Shown in pieces: positions 43,019-51,909 of a stretch of 64,000 nucleotides of DNA. Below the pieces are notes generated by a model that did no database searches, was not told the origin of the DNA, and saw only the letters and a program-made list of their open reading frames with translations. The number at the start of each line of letters is the position of its first letter. The stretch's first letter is position 1. The translations under genes were made by a program, and so were the position numbers. This stretch comes from Spongiibacter tropicus DSM 19543 (lineage in GTDB: Bacteria > Pseudomonadota > Gammaproteobacteria > Pseudomonadales > Spongiibacteraceae): NCBI RefSeq assembly GCF_000420325.1, contig NZ_ATUS01000006.1, positions 2,501 through 66,500 of the forward strand, in the 5' to 3' direction.

Positions 43019-44160
43019 ATGCCGATCAGCAATCTCTTTCCAATGCGAGACCGCTGCGTGTCGTCCAGTTGCTGCCAGCCTTGAATGCGGGGGGAGTGGA
43101 GCGCGGCACGGTGGAGTTTGCCCGCGAACTGGTTCGTCTGGGGCATGAATCGATAGTCATCTCCAGCGGCGGGCGGATGGTCGAGCAGTTGAGTGCTGAG
43201 GGCAGTCGCCATATTGAGCTGCCGATTCATCGTAAGTCGTTGGGCTCTCTCTGGCAGGTTCGTCCATTGCGGCGTCTCTTGCAGTCGCTGGATGCCGACA
43301 TCCTCCACGTGCGCTCGCGCGTACCGGCCTGGCTCACCTGGCTGGCTTGGCGCAAGTTGCCCGTGGCAACACGCCCGAGGTTGGTGAGCACTTTTCACGG
43401 TATGTACTCCGTCAATGCTTACAGCGCCATTATGGCAAAGGCGGAGCACTGTATTGCCATTTCCCAGTGTGTGAAGCGATACATGGTGGATAATTATCGC
43501 CTGCCGGAATCCAAAATCACGCTGGTGCCCCGTGGCCTGGATGCCAGCGCCTTTGCTGCGCATGGCGATATCGACGGCTGGCGCCAGGTCCTTTATCGCG
43601 AGTATCCCGAACTGGAAGGAAAAACGCTGATCCTGATGCCCGGCCGCCTGTCGCGCTGGAAAGGGCAAGAAGTGTTTCTCACGATGATGGTGCAACTGGT
43701 GCGCCTTCGCCCCGATTGCCATGGCGTAGTGGTCGGCGATGCAGAGCCGGGCAAGCAACACTATTTGCAGGAATTGCTGGACCAGCGTCGCGAGCTGGGC
43801 TTGGAAGAGGCGGTGACCTTTGTCGGCCACCGCAGTGACATTGCCCAGTTTTATCGATTGGCTTCTGTGACCTGCCACATGTCGAACAAAGAAGAACCCT
43901 TTGGCCGCACGGTGCCGGAGTCGCTGGCCTCTGGTACGCCGGTAGTGGCCTATGATCGCGGCGGTGCCAGTGAATCGCTGAACGCGGGCTTCCCTCAGGG
44001 CCTGGTCGCGCCCGACGACGTGGTGGGCTTTGCTGCCCGTGTGGCCGACCTTCTGGATGCCGATAACCATATCAGCCTGCCGCCCGAATACTATCTGGAC
44101 CAGCAGGTGCAAAGCACCCTGAATGTGTACTATCACCTGCTTGGCAATTGTGCCCAATAA
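43015..44160 (+). CDS. Glycosyltransferase family 4
   Basis: 381 residues. A GT-B enzyme of the retaining GT4 type. The N-terminal acceptor loop LLPALNAGGVERGTVEFA and the donor-site EX7E motif (EEPFGRTVPESLASGTPVVA, about residues 300-320) are visible. It overlaps the ELM1 gene (ATGA). Likely a core-oligosaccharide or lipid-linked glycan transferase acting on the cytosolic face of the inner membrane. Donor and acceptor unknown. Confidence 0.9.
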   Translation: MNADQQSLSNARPLRVVQLLPALNAGGVERGTVEFARELVRLGHESIVISSGGRMVEQLSAEGSRHIELPIHRKSLGSLWQVRPLRRLLQSLDADILHVRSRVPAWLTWLAWRKLPVATRPRLVSTFHGMYSVNAYSAIMAKAEHCIAISQCVKRYMVDNYRLPESKITLVPRGLDASAFAAHGDIDGWRQVLYREYPELEGKTLILMPGRLSRWKGQEVFLTMMVQLVRLRPDCHGVVVGDAEPGKQHYLQELLDQRRELGLEEAVTFVGHRSDIAQFYRLASVTCHMSNKEEPFGRTVPESLASGTPVVAYDRGGASESLNAGFPQGLVAPDDVVGFAARVADLLDADNHISLPPEYYLDQQVQSTLNVYYHLLGNCAQ

Positions 44161-44249
44161 GCCCCTCTCCCTAGCCTGACGGCAACGGGGGGCAATGGTA
44201 TAGTCGGCGGCTTGAGTCGGGCGCTGACGCCGCAAACTGCGAGATAACA

Positions 44250-45290
44250 ATGAGAGTACTACACGTTGCCTACCAGCAACTGCGCCGCTACGGCCAGACC
44301 CGGGTGAGCTGGGCACAGAAACTGAGTTTTGGCCTGATTAAAAACGACCACTATCTTCAGACGTTTAGCGACCGGGATATCGCTGCGTTTGAGGCGCCAC
44401 TAGGTATTCGCGACTTTGGCGTCGGCAAAGCCAACAAGCGCTTACTGGAAATGGTTGAGGCTATGGAGCCCGATCTGCTTATCGCTGGCCACTGCGACAT
44501 GATCAGCAACGACACGCTGGTAGAAATCAAACAGCGCAACCCCAACTGCGTGGTGGTGCACTGCAACAACGACCCCTTGTTCGTACCGAGCAATGTCGAA
44601 CGAATTAAAAGCCGGGCATCGGTGGTGGACGCCGTGTTTGTCTCAACCGGGCGCCGGGAACTTCGCCAGTTTGAAGGCATTGGCGCCCGTCTCTATCACA
44701 TGCCTAATCCTGTCGAAACGTCGGTGGAAGTGCTGGATAACTCGCAGAAAACCGATTTGCCCATCGACCTGCTGTTTTGCAGCAACGCCACAGAATTTAC
44801 CAAGCGACTGGAAATGGTCGGTCGCATCAAGGCCGCAGTCCAGAACGACATGAACTTCCGCACCTTCGGCAGCTTCGGTGAGGCGCCGGTGTGGGGGCGC
44901 GACTACGATCGCGCGTTGGCGCAGACCAAAATGGGCTTGAACCTCAATCGTCAGGAAGGGGACTACTGGTATTCCTCGGCGCGAATGGCACAACTGGCGG
45001 GCAACGGCATTTTGCAGTTTACCCACAGTGGGCCGCGTTTTGATGAGTTGCTACCGAGCGAGACGGCGGTCTACTTTGACGACGAGGCAGACCTGCTGGC
45101 AAAGATTCGCGATTTCCATCACGACGATGCCAAGCGTCAGCATTGGGCGGGGCGCTGCCGGGATTTTTTCCACACAGAAATGAATTCCCGTCTGTATGCG
45201 CAGTATATTGTTGAGGCCAGTTTGCAGCAGCCGTTCAGCCACGACTATGTTTGGGCGCGTGACATTCATCTTGATGGAAGTATGAAATGA
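44250..45290 (+). CDS. Glycosyltransferase, CgeB-like family
   Basis: 346 residues. Resembles glycosyltransferase-like proteins with a CgeB-type C-terminal half: DLLFCSNATEFTKRLEM, MGLNLNRQEGDYWYSSARMAQLAGNG and the late EX-rich FDDEADLLAKI segment. N-terminal PDLLIAGHCDMIS fits a Rossmann strand. It comes 89 bases after the GT4 gene and overlaps the YrbL-like gene by four bases. Surface glycan assembly is inferred from context; specificity is unknown. Confidence 0.75.
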   Translation: MRVLHVAYQQLRRYGQTRVSWAQKLSFGLIKNDHYLQTFSDRDIAAFEAPLGIRDFGVGKANKRLLEMVEAMEPDLLIAGHCDMISNDTLVEIKQRNPNCVVVHCNNDPLFVPSNVERIKSRASVVDAVFVSTGRRELRQFEGIGARLYHMPNPVETSVEVLDNSQKTDLPIDLLFCSNATEFTKRLEMVGRIKAAVQNDMNFRTFGSFGEAPVWGRDYDRALAQTKMGLNLNRQEGDYWYSSARMAQLAGNGILQFTHSGPRFDELLPSETAVYFDDEADLLAKIRDFHHDDAKRQHWAGRCRDFFHTEMNSRLYAQYIVEASLQQPFSHDYVWARDIHLDGSMK

Positions 45291-46018
45291 CCTTGCGGCT
45301 GGGGGGGCAGCAGCCTTTTGCAAGGGGAGGCAACCGGCTTTGCTTTATCGACCCCGGTGAGCCTGCGCGCTGCGTAAAAGTCCGCCGACCTGATTTTACG
45401 CTCGAGGATGTGCGTCGCAAAAAGGGTTTTCCCAAAAACCTGAAACCCCTGTCCAGCTTCGATGACAGCCTTGAAGAATATCAGGTCATGCGCAGTTTTC
45501 AGCAGCACTACCCCGACGGTATTTTTGATCACGTCAGCCGCTGTTACGGCTTTGTCGATACCGATATGGGGCGGGGGTTGGTGTCAGAACTGATCCGCGA
45601 CAGCGACGGCCGTATTTCCATCACGCTCAAGCAGTACGTCTGGGAGCGCGGTTACAGTGAAGACTGCCAGCGCGCCGTGCAGCAGCTCTGCGAGCACTGG
45701 CTGCGCTACTGTGTGCCCTCGCGGGACCTTCTCGTTCACAACGTGGTGGTGCAGCGAGATTACCAAGAGAGTGAGGACGCTATTCGGCGTCTGGTGGTGA
45801 TCGACGGTCTGGGAAGCGGCAATCTGGTTCCGATGCACTGGCAACCCCTTTGGCTGCAACGCAGCAAAACCCAGCGTAAGGTCGACAACTTCCACCACCG
45901 TATTGAGACGCTGCTGGAGACCCGCAAGCACGAGCAGTTTCCCGGTGAACACGGTTTGCTTTATCACAATGGCGTTGACGACAGTGTCGCGCCGCCCAGT
46001 AAGGAAGAACAGTCATGA
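45287..46018 (+). CDS. YrbL-like (PhoP regulatory network family) kinase-fold protein
   Basis: 243 residues. Similar to the YrbL family, whose function is unproven. Kinase-like landmarks can be read: K31 in CVKVRR (ATP-binding Lys), a Glu in EEYQVMRSF (helix C), D147 and N152 in RDLLVHN (catalytic loop D-x4-N), and D173 in VVIDGLG (DFG-like). It overlaps genes on both sides by four bases, so it is embedded in the glycosyltransferase operon. A sugar or lipid kinase acting on LPS, by analogy with WaaP-type core kinases, is plausible but inferred. Confidence 0.75.
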   Translation: MTLRLGGQQPFARGGNRLCFIDPGEPARCVKVRRPDFTLEDVRRKKGFPKNLKPLSSFDDSLEEYQVMRSFQQHYPDGIFDHVSRCYGFVDTDMGRGLVSELIRDSDGRISITLKQYVWERGYSEDCQRAVQQLCEHWLRYCVPSRDLLVHNVVVQRDYQESEDAIRRLVVIDGLGSGNLVPMHWQPLWLQRSKTQRKVDNFHHRIETLLETRKHEQFPGEHGLLYHNGVDDSVAPPSKEEQS

Positions 46019-47058
46019 GCGATAAACTGCGTGTCGCGCAGGTACTCGCCGGTGCCGAACATGGTGGTGCCGAAAACTTCTTTGTACGTTTGAGCGTGGC
46101 GCTTCAGGCATCAGGCCAGATTGACGAACGCGCGTTTATTCGCCGACATGGGCACCGTCTGGATGCCCTGCGCAGCCAGGGCGTGGACGCAGAGGGCTTT
46201 CGTTTTGGCGGCAGTCTCGATTTCTACGATAGCTGGGTATATCGCCGCCGGCTAAACAACTTCAATCCTGACGTGGTGATGACCTGGATGGGGCGCGCAA
46301 GCGCCGCCACCCCCAAGGGCGACTATGTGCTGGTCAACCGTCTGGGGCATTATTACAAGCTTAAATACTATCAGCAGGCCGACTACTGGGTGGGAATCAG
46401 CAAAGGTATTTGCCGCCATCTGATTGAGGGCGGCATGCCTGAAGATCGCGTGGTGCACATTCCCAACTTTGCCGATGAAACGCCCGTCGAGCCGCTCCCC
46501 CGAGACAGTTTCAATACGCCGGCAGATGTGCCCCTGCTGCTTGCGGCAGGACGTTTGCACGTGAACAAGGGCTTCGACACCCTGTTGCGTGCGTTGGTGG
46601 ATGTGCCCGATGCATTTCTGTGGTTGGCGGGCAGCGGCCCGGAAGAGCAATCGCTGAAGTCTCTCTGCACAGAGTTGGGCCTGGACCAGCGGGTGCGCTT
46701 CCTGGGCTGGCGTAACGACGTCACCGCCTTGATGCGCAGTGTCAATGCCTTCGTCTGTCCCTCGCGCCACGAAGGGCTAGGCTCCATCGTGATGGAGTCT
46801 TTTGCTCATCGCTGTCCCATTATTGCCACCCGTTCGCAAGGGCCGGGCGAAGTTATCGAGAATGAAAAAACCGGTCTACTCACCGATATTGACGATGTTG
46901 GCCAACTGACGGAGGCGATAAAGCGGACTCTGGGTAACCAGGCGCTTCGTCAGCAGTGGGTGGACAATGCCTCGGACGTGTATGCCAGTACCTACAGCCG
47001 CGAGGTGATCGTGTCTTCTTACCTGGACTTCTACAATCGAATTCATTGCGAGAGATAA
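46015..47058 (+). CDS. Glycosyltransferase family 4
   Basis: 347 residues. GT4-type enzyme: N-terminal QVLAGAEHGGAENFFVRL, donor domain AAGRLHVNKGFDTLL and EX7E motif HEGLGSIVMESFAHRCPIIAT (about 245-265). ATGA overlap with the YrbL-like gene. The AEHGGAENF start resembles LPS core transferases. Donor not known. Confidence 0.9.
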   Translation: MSDKLRVAQVLAGAEHGGAENFFVRLSVALQASGQIDERAFIRRHGHRLDALRSQGVDAEGFRFGGSLDFYDSWVYRRRLNNFNPDVVMTWMGRASAATPKGDYVLVNRLGHYYKLKYYQQADYWVGISKGICRHLIEGGMPEDRVVHIPNFADETPVEPLPRDSFNTPADVPLLLAAGRLHVNKGFDTLLRALVDVPDAFLWLAGSGPEEQSLKSLCTELGLDQRVRFLGWRNDVTALMRSVNAFVCPSRHEGLGSIVMESFAHRCPIIATRSQGPGEVIENEKTGLLTDIDDVGQLTEAIKRTLGNQALRQQWVDNASDVYASTYSREVIVSSYLDFYNRIHCER

Positions 47059-47066
47059 ACGCCGGC

Positions 47067-47996
47067 ATGAATGACGCGCAGCCATTAATCAATATTGCCA
47101 TATGTAGTTGTCAGCGCCCCCGGTTGCTGAGTCAGGCGCTGGGCAGTTTGGCGGCGATGCAGCGACCGCATGGCATTCGGCTGTTGATCTCTGTTATCGA
47201 CAACGACCGAGACGGGTCAGCCAGACCTGTTTTTGATCAGTGGGCGCCGCATTTTGGCGACGAGCTTGTTTACCAGCTCGAGCGGAAGCGGGGCATTCCT
47301 TGTGCCCGAAATAACGCGATTGATGTGGCGCATGAGCACGGTGCCGATTACCTTATTTTTATCGACGATGATGAATGGGTAGAGCCAAATTGGCTATGTG
47401 AGTTGTATGGCTATGCCATACAGCTGGGGGGGCAAGCGGTCGTTCACGGTGGCGTGGTGCCCGAGTTGCCCGAGGGTGCGCCGGCGTATATGCGAGAAAT
47501 TTTCTTTGAAAAACGTCGTGCCACCGGCACGGAGCTCGGTAGCTGCGCGACCAATAATGTGCTGATTCCTATCTTCGTTACGCGTGATTTGGCCTTGCGG
47601 TTCGACGAAAGTCGGCCACTCGCGGGGGGAACTGATACGATTTTCTTCTGCGCAGCTGTTGAGCGTGGGGTAAAAATTTTCGAGTGTGCGGACGCTCGCG
47701 TCCACGAGGAAATACCGCTATCTCGGCTGAGCAGTCGGTGGCTGGCTAAGCGCAAATACCGAGCCGGGATCACCTTGGCGCGAAGAAAGCGCGCGGCGGG
47801 ACGAACCGTTACGAGCTTATTATTTTCCTCAATTGTGCAGATCGCGATGTATGCGTTACTGGCATTACTTGCCCGCATCAGTTTCTTACCCGTCCCCTAT
47901 TACAAAGCGCTGATGAAGCTATCACGAAGCGTTGGGGTGCTGAGTGGCTTGTTTGGTGCAGAGGCTGACAGTTATAAGGAAATAGAGGGCGCATAG
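47067..47996 (+). CDS. Glycosyltransferase family 2 with C-terminal membrane segment
   Basis: 309 residues from the ATG at 47067. The GT-A fold starts [18 protein letters not shown]; the metal-binding motif [12 protein letters not shown] lies near 100. [13 protein letters not shown] could hold the catalytic base region. A hydrophobic stretch near 255-285 suggests attachment to the inner membrane. It comes eight bases after the previous GT4 gene. Base composition begins to drop here relative to the genes upstream. Confidence 0.88.
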   Translation: MNDAQPLINIAICSCQRPRLLSQALGSLAAMQRPHGIRLLISVIDNDRDGSARPVFDQWAPHFGDELVYQLERKRGIPCARNNAIDVAHEHGADYLIFIDDDEWVEPNWLCELYGYAIQLGGQAVVHGGVVPELPEGAPAYMREIFFEKRRATGTELGSCATNNVLIPIFVTRDLALRFDESRPLAGGTDTIFFCAAVERGVKIFECADARVHEEIPLSRLSSRWLAKRKYRAGITLARRKRAAGRTVTSLLFSSIVQIAMYALLALLARISFLPVPYYKALMKLSRSVGVLSGLFGAEADSYKEIEGA

Positions 47997-48015
47997 TGTC
48001 GCCGAGTATATTGTG

Positions 48016-49092
48016 ATGAAAATATTGGTTACTGGCGGTGCAGGATTTATTGGCTCGGCGGTTATTCGCCACATCATGGCGAATACCGATCATCTTGTCG
48101 TCAACCTCGACAAGCTTACTTATGCGGGCAACCTAGAGTCATTGCCGGGCCTTGATGGCAATACCCGATACCATTTTGAGCAGGTCGACATCTGTGATCA
48201 GGCTGCCGTCGCGCGAGTCTTTGACGAGCACAGGCCCAGTGCGGTGATGCATCTCGCCGCAGAGAGCCATGTCGATCGCTCGATTGATGGGCCGGCAGAG
48301 TTTATACAGACCAATGTCGTTGGAACTTACGCCCTGCTGGAGGCGGCTCGCCGATACTGGCTTAGCCTTGATAACAAGGGACGCCAAGCGTTTCGTTTTC
48401 ACCATATCTCTACCGATGAGGTGTACGGTGACCTGGAAGGGCCAGATGGACTGTTTACTGAAACCACGGCATATGCCCCCAGTTCGCCCTACTCGGCCAG
48501 CAAAGCGAGTTCCGATCATTTGGTCCGTGCTTGGGGGCGAACTTACGGCTTGCCTATATTGCTGACGAATTGCTCAAACAACTACGGTCCCTACCACTTT
48601 CCAGAAAAACTGATTCCGTTGGTCATTCTCAATGCTCTAGAGGGGAAACCTTTGCCTATCTATGGCGAAGGCGATCAGGTTCGCGACTGGCTGTATGTGG
48701 AAGATCACGCCCGGGCTCTGTTGACAGTTCTTTTGAAAGGTAAAGTTGGCGAGACCTATAACATTGGCGGTCACAATGAGAAGACCAATCTCAGTGTCGT
48801 TCAGTGTATCTGTGACCTCCTTGATAAGCGACGTCCTGATCGCCCGGCGGGCATTGAGAGTTACAGCGAGTTAATACGCTTTGTTCAGGATAGGCCTGGG
48901 CATGATAAGCGCTACGCAATCGATGCTGGAAAAATCCAGCGAGAGTTGGGTTGGGTTCCGCGAGAAACATTCAAAAGTGGCATAGAAAAAACCGTTGATT
49001 GGTATCTAGGTCACCTCTCATGGTGTCAACGGGTCCAAGATGGAAGCTATCAGCGCGAGCGGCTCGGAGTTACCCAAGGGGAAGAAAAATGA
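48016..49092 (+). CDS. rmlB: dTDP-glucose 4,6-dehydratase
   Basis: 358 residues from the ATG at 48016 (GTG at 48013 is the alternative). Converts dTDP-glucose to dTDP-4-keto-6-deoxy-glucose. NAD site [10 protein letters not shown] at 7-16, catalytic STDEVYGDL, and the [11 protein letters not shown] motif with Tyr and Lys. First gene of a cassette in which rmlA, the WecF-like, formyltransferase and wecE genes each overlap the previous by one to four bases. The 4-keto product is the substrate of WecE at the cassette end. Confidence 0.97.
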   Translation: MKILVTGGAGFIGSAVIRHIMANTDHLVVNLDKLTYAGNLESLPGLDGNTRYHFEQVDICDQAAVARVFDEHRPSAVMHLAAESHVDRSIDGPAEFIQTNVVGTYALLEAARRYWLSLDNKGRQAFRFHHISTDEVYGDLEGPDGLFTETTAYAPSSPYSASKASSDHLVRAWGRTYGLPILLTNCSNNYGPYHFPEKLIPLVILNALEGKPLPIYGEGDQVRDWLYVEDHARALLTVLLKGKVGETYNIGGHNEKTNLSVVQCICDLLDKRRPDRPAGIESYSELIRFVQDRPGHDKRYAIDAGKIQRELGWVPRETFKSGIEKTVDWYLGHLSWCQRVQDGSYQRERLGVTQGEEK

Positions 49093-49958
49093 AGGGTATC
49101 GTTTTGGCGGGTGGAAGTGGCACTCGATTGCACCCCATCACCAAAGGAGTGTCTAAACAACTTTTGCCTGTTTACGACAAACCGATGATCTATTACCCGC
49201 TTTCAGTGCTGATGTTGGCCGGTATTCGAGATATCTTGATTATCACTACGCCGGAAGATCAGTCAGCCTTCAAACGCCTTCTAGGTGATGGACACGACTT
49301 TGGTATACGCCTGGCGTACGCTGAACAGGAGAAGCCGGAAGGCTTGGCGCAGGCCTTTATTATCGGTGAGGAATTCATCGGCGGTGAGAGTGTTTGCTTG
49401 GTTCTCGGCGACAATATTTTCTACGGGCAAGGTTTTCGCCCAATGTTGGAAGCCGCTGCGGAAAAGCGCTCAGGGGCGACGGTATTTGGCTATCAAGTCA
49501 AGGATCCTCAGCGTTTCGGCGTGGTTGAGTTTGACGATCAGAGACGGGCATTATCAATAGAGGAGAAACCCACCAAGCCGAAGAGCCATTTTGCGGTGAC
49601 TGGTTTGTATTTCTATGACAGCCAAGTTGTCGATATCGCGAAGAAGATTACGCCCTCTGAGCGTGGTGAGCTAGAAATAACCTGTATCAATAATGCCTAC
49701 CTCGAGAAGGGCGAGTTACATGTTGAGCTGTTGGGCAGGGGCTTTGCCTGGCTGGATACCGGGACGCATGATAGCTTGCTTGCTGCCGCACACTTTGTTG
49801 AAACGATAGAGTCGCGGCAGGGGTACAAGATTGCTTGCCTGGAGGAAATCGCCTACTTCCGCGGGTGGTTGACTGACAATGATATCGAACGTCTGGGGCA
49901 CTCTCTCGGTAAGAGTGGTTATGGTGACTATCTGTTGTCGTTGCTGAGTTGCAAATGA
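49089..49958 (+). CDS. rmlA: Glucose-1-phosphate thymidylyltransferase
   Basis: 289 residues. Makes dTDP-glucose from dTTP and glucose 1-phosphate. Signature [25 protein letters not shown] is at 8-32, [10 protein letters not shown] in the middle. ATGA overlap with rmlB. No rmlC or rmlD follows, so the dTDP-sugar made here is not rhamnose unless those genes lie elsewhere. Confidence 0.97.
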   Translation: MKGIVLAGGSGTRLHPITKGVSKQLLPVYDKPMIYYPLSVLMLAGIRDILIITTPEDQSAFKRLLGDGHDFGIRLAYAEQEKPEGLAQAFIIGEEFIGGESVCLVLGDNIFYGQGFRPMLEAAAEKRSGATVFGYQVKDPQRFGVVEFDDQRRALSIEEKPTKPKSHFAVTGLYFYDSQVVDIAKKITPSERGELEITCINNAYLEKGELHVELLGRGFAWLDTGTHDSLLAAAHFVETIESRQGYKIACLEEIAYFRGWLTDNDIERLGHSLGKSGYGDYLLSLLSCK

Positions 49959-51019
49959 ACACGGCTCAGCCTGAGATGAGAATTGTTCATTGTATGAATG
50001 CTCAGAAGTTTACTGAGCCATTCATTGATTTTGTCGATCAGCATTTTGACGCCAAAGAGCATCGTTTCATCATCCGTGAAGACAGTAAGTTTCCCATCCA
50101 GGAACGTGAGAATGTGGTAGTCGTTCCCAAGGTTGTAGGCCGTCTAGCGCTATTTCGTTTGTACTATTGCGAGTTCAGGCAAGCTGAGAAAATTTTTCTG
50201 CATGGCTTGTTCGCAAAAGATCTGGTCAAAATACTTGCCCTACAATTTTGGGTGTTGCCCAGATGCTATTGGGTGATATGGGGAGCTGATCTCTATCACT
50301 ATATTTTTCGGAAACGCAGTTTTACGGCGAATAACTTTGAACGTGTCAGAGCATTTGTTATCCGCCGTATGGGCCACCTGGTCAGCTATATAGCTGGGGA
50401 TGTCGCTCTGGCCCGAGATTGGTATGGTGCGGAGGGAGTGGCACATTATTGCTTTATGTACCCCAGTAACCTCTATAAGTCATTTCCGGTAGTTGATCAC
50501 GAGGTGTCCGGTGATGAGAGGGTGGTGTTGGTGGGTAATTCTGCAGACCCCAGAAACGAACATTTGGATACCCTGTCGCGTCTTTCCCGATTCTCTGGTG
50601 AGAACATTCGCATTGTCGCGCCACTTTCATACGGGCGGAAGCAGTACGCCGAAGAAGTGATTGCAGAAGGTAGGCGCTTGTTCGGTGAAAAATTTGAGGC
50701 AATTACTGGATTCATGCCGTTGGACGACTATATTCGCTTGCTCAGTAGTGTGGATATTGCGATCTTTAACCATCGTAGACAGCAGGCTATGGGGAACATA
50801 ATTAGCCTGTTGGGGCTGGGGAAAAAGGTGTATATGCGAAGTGACATAACACCTTGGAGGTTGTTTGCCGATGAGGGGATTAAAGTCTTTGATATTGAGT
50901 TTCTGGATCTCGCTCCTCTTGAGCTTGGTCTCGCAGAGAGAAATCGGAAAATAGTGGCTGATGTCTTCTCTGAAGAAAATTTGATCAGGCAGTATAAAGA
51001 GCTGTTTGCACCGTTATGA
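49955..51019 (+). CDS. WecF-like dTDP-4-amino-sugar glycosyltransferase (GT56 family)
   Basis: 354 residues. Resembles the 4-acetamido-4,6-dideoxy-D-galactosyl transferase family (WecF/RffT), which adds Fuc4NAc to the lipid-linked enterobacterial common antigen precursor. Similar parts include [18 protein letters not shown] at the start, [28 protein letters not shown] and the late [16 protein letters not shown] segment. TGA of rmlA overlaps its ATG. Because a formyltransferase and WecE follow, the donor is predicted to be a formylated 4-amino-4,6-dideoxy-galactose. Acceptor unknown. Confidence 0.82.
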   Translation: MNTAQPEMRIVHCMNAQKFTEPFIDFVDQHFDAKEHRFIIREDSKFPIQERENVVVVPKVVGRLALFRLYYCEFRQAEKIFLHGLFAKDLVKILALQFWVLPRCYWVIWGADLYHYIFRKRSFTANNFERVRAFVIRRMGHLVSYIAGDVALARDWYGAEGVAHYCFMYPSNLYKSFPVVDHEVSGDERVVLVGNSADPRNEHLDTLSRLSRFSGENIRIVAPLSYGRKQYAEEVIAEGRRLFGEKFEAITGFMPLDDYIRLLSSVDIAIFNHRRQQAMGNIISLLGLGKKVYMRSDITPWRLFADEGIKVFDIEFLDLAPLELGLAERNRKIVADVFSEENLIRQYKELFAPL

Positions 51020-51909
51020 ACGTTGGTTTTTACATTATCGGCCGTAAAGGTTTGCTGGCCTTGCAGGCATTCGTTGTCGAGTTCGGCAATGCAGCGGTTT
51101 CTTTTGTTGAAGCGGCGCGGGATTCAGCTATTCAGTACGATGCCTTCGACGATATCTCGCAATACTGCGCCGACATTGGCTTGCCTTTTTTCGAGCGCGG
51201 GGCAGATATAAGCATAGCTGCAGATAAATGCGATGCGTGTTTTGCCATAGGCTGGCGCTGGTTGATTGATGACGGGGAGAAATTGGTTGTGTTTCATGAC
51301 TCCCCGTTGCCGAAATACCGTGGCTTTGCTCCCTTGGTGAATATGCTCATTGATGGTCGGGAATATATCGCTGTGACGGCGCTGTTAGCGGCGAGTGAGT
51401 ATGATCGCGGAGATATCGTCGCCCAGGCATCGCTGGCCGTTGAATATCCAATCAAGATTGCCGATGCAATCGAGTTAGCTGGGAGGCTCTATGCAAAGTT
51501 AACTGTCGACGTTGGGTATCTTATCCAGCGAGATGGTGTGGTAAAGGGCACGCCTCAAGACGACGCTGAAGCCAGCTACAGCCTGTGGCGAGATGAACAA
51601 GATTACCGTATTGATTTCACTTGCTCTGCAGCGGATATTGCTCGATTCATTGATGCAGTGGGCTATCCCTACAAAGGGGCATCCGCGATTGTTTCAGGGA
51701 ATGAAGTGCGTGTATGCGCAGGCGAAGAATTTGCCGACGTTGCTATTGAAAATCGCAATGCCCATATCGGCAAAGTCATATTTATGAACGAGAAGTTCCC
51801 CGTGGTTGTATGTGGCTCTGGTTTGCTCAAGATTACAGATCTCCGTGGGGCTGATGGAGAGTCGTTGCTCGGTAGCTTTAGATTTCGTTCACGCTTTGAG
51901 AGTTGTTAA
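51016..51909 (+). CDS. Sugar N-formyltransferase, predicted dTDP-4-amino-4,6-dideoxyhexose type
   Basis: 297 residues. N-terminal part (about 1-175) resembles formyl-tetrahydrofolate-dependent formyltransferases such as ArnA and VioF. H94 in FHDSPLPKYRGFAPL and D130 in YDRGDIVAQ align with the catalytic His and Asp. The Asn two residues before the His in ArnA appears as Val here. A C-terminal formyltransferase-C-like region follows (DYRIDFTCSAADIARFIDAV..YPYKGA). It sits between the WecF-like transferase and wecE, overlapping both, so the product of WecE is the natural substrate. Confidence 0.8.
   Translation: MNVGFYIIGRKGLLALQAFVVEFGNAAVSFVEAARDSAIQYDAFDDISQYCADIGLPFFERGADISIAADKCDACFAIGWRWLIDDGEKLVVFHDSPLPKYRGFAPLVNMLIDGREYIAVTALLAASEYDRGDIVAQASLAVEYPIKIADAIELAGRLYAKLTVDVGYLIQRDGVVKGTPQDDAEASYSLWRDEQDYRIDFTCSAADIARFIDAVGYPYKGASAIVSGNEVRVCAGEEFADVAIENRNAHIGKVIFMNEKFPVVVCGSGLLKITDLRGADGESLLGSFRFRSRFESC

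Noticed and set aside
42931-44316. 461-codon minus-strand frame opposite a GT4 gene
   Set aside because: Low-similarity antisense frame; the plus-strand GT4 with its motifs and operon overlap is the real gene.
48016-49958. Rhamnose (rml) operon
   Set aside because: rmlC and rmlD are absent and the following genes are WecF-, formyltransferase- and WecE-like, so a 4-amino sugar pathway fits better.
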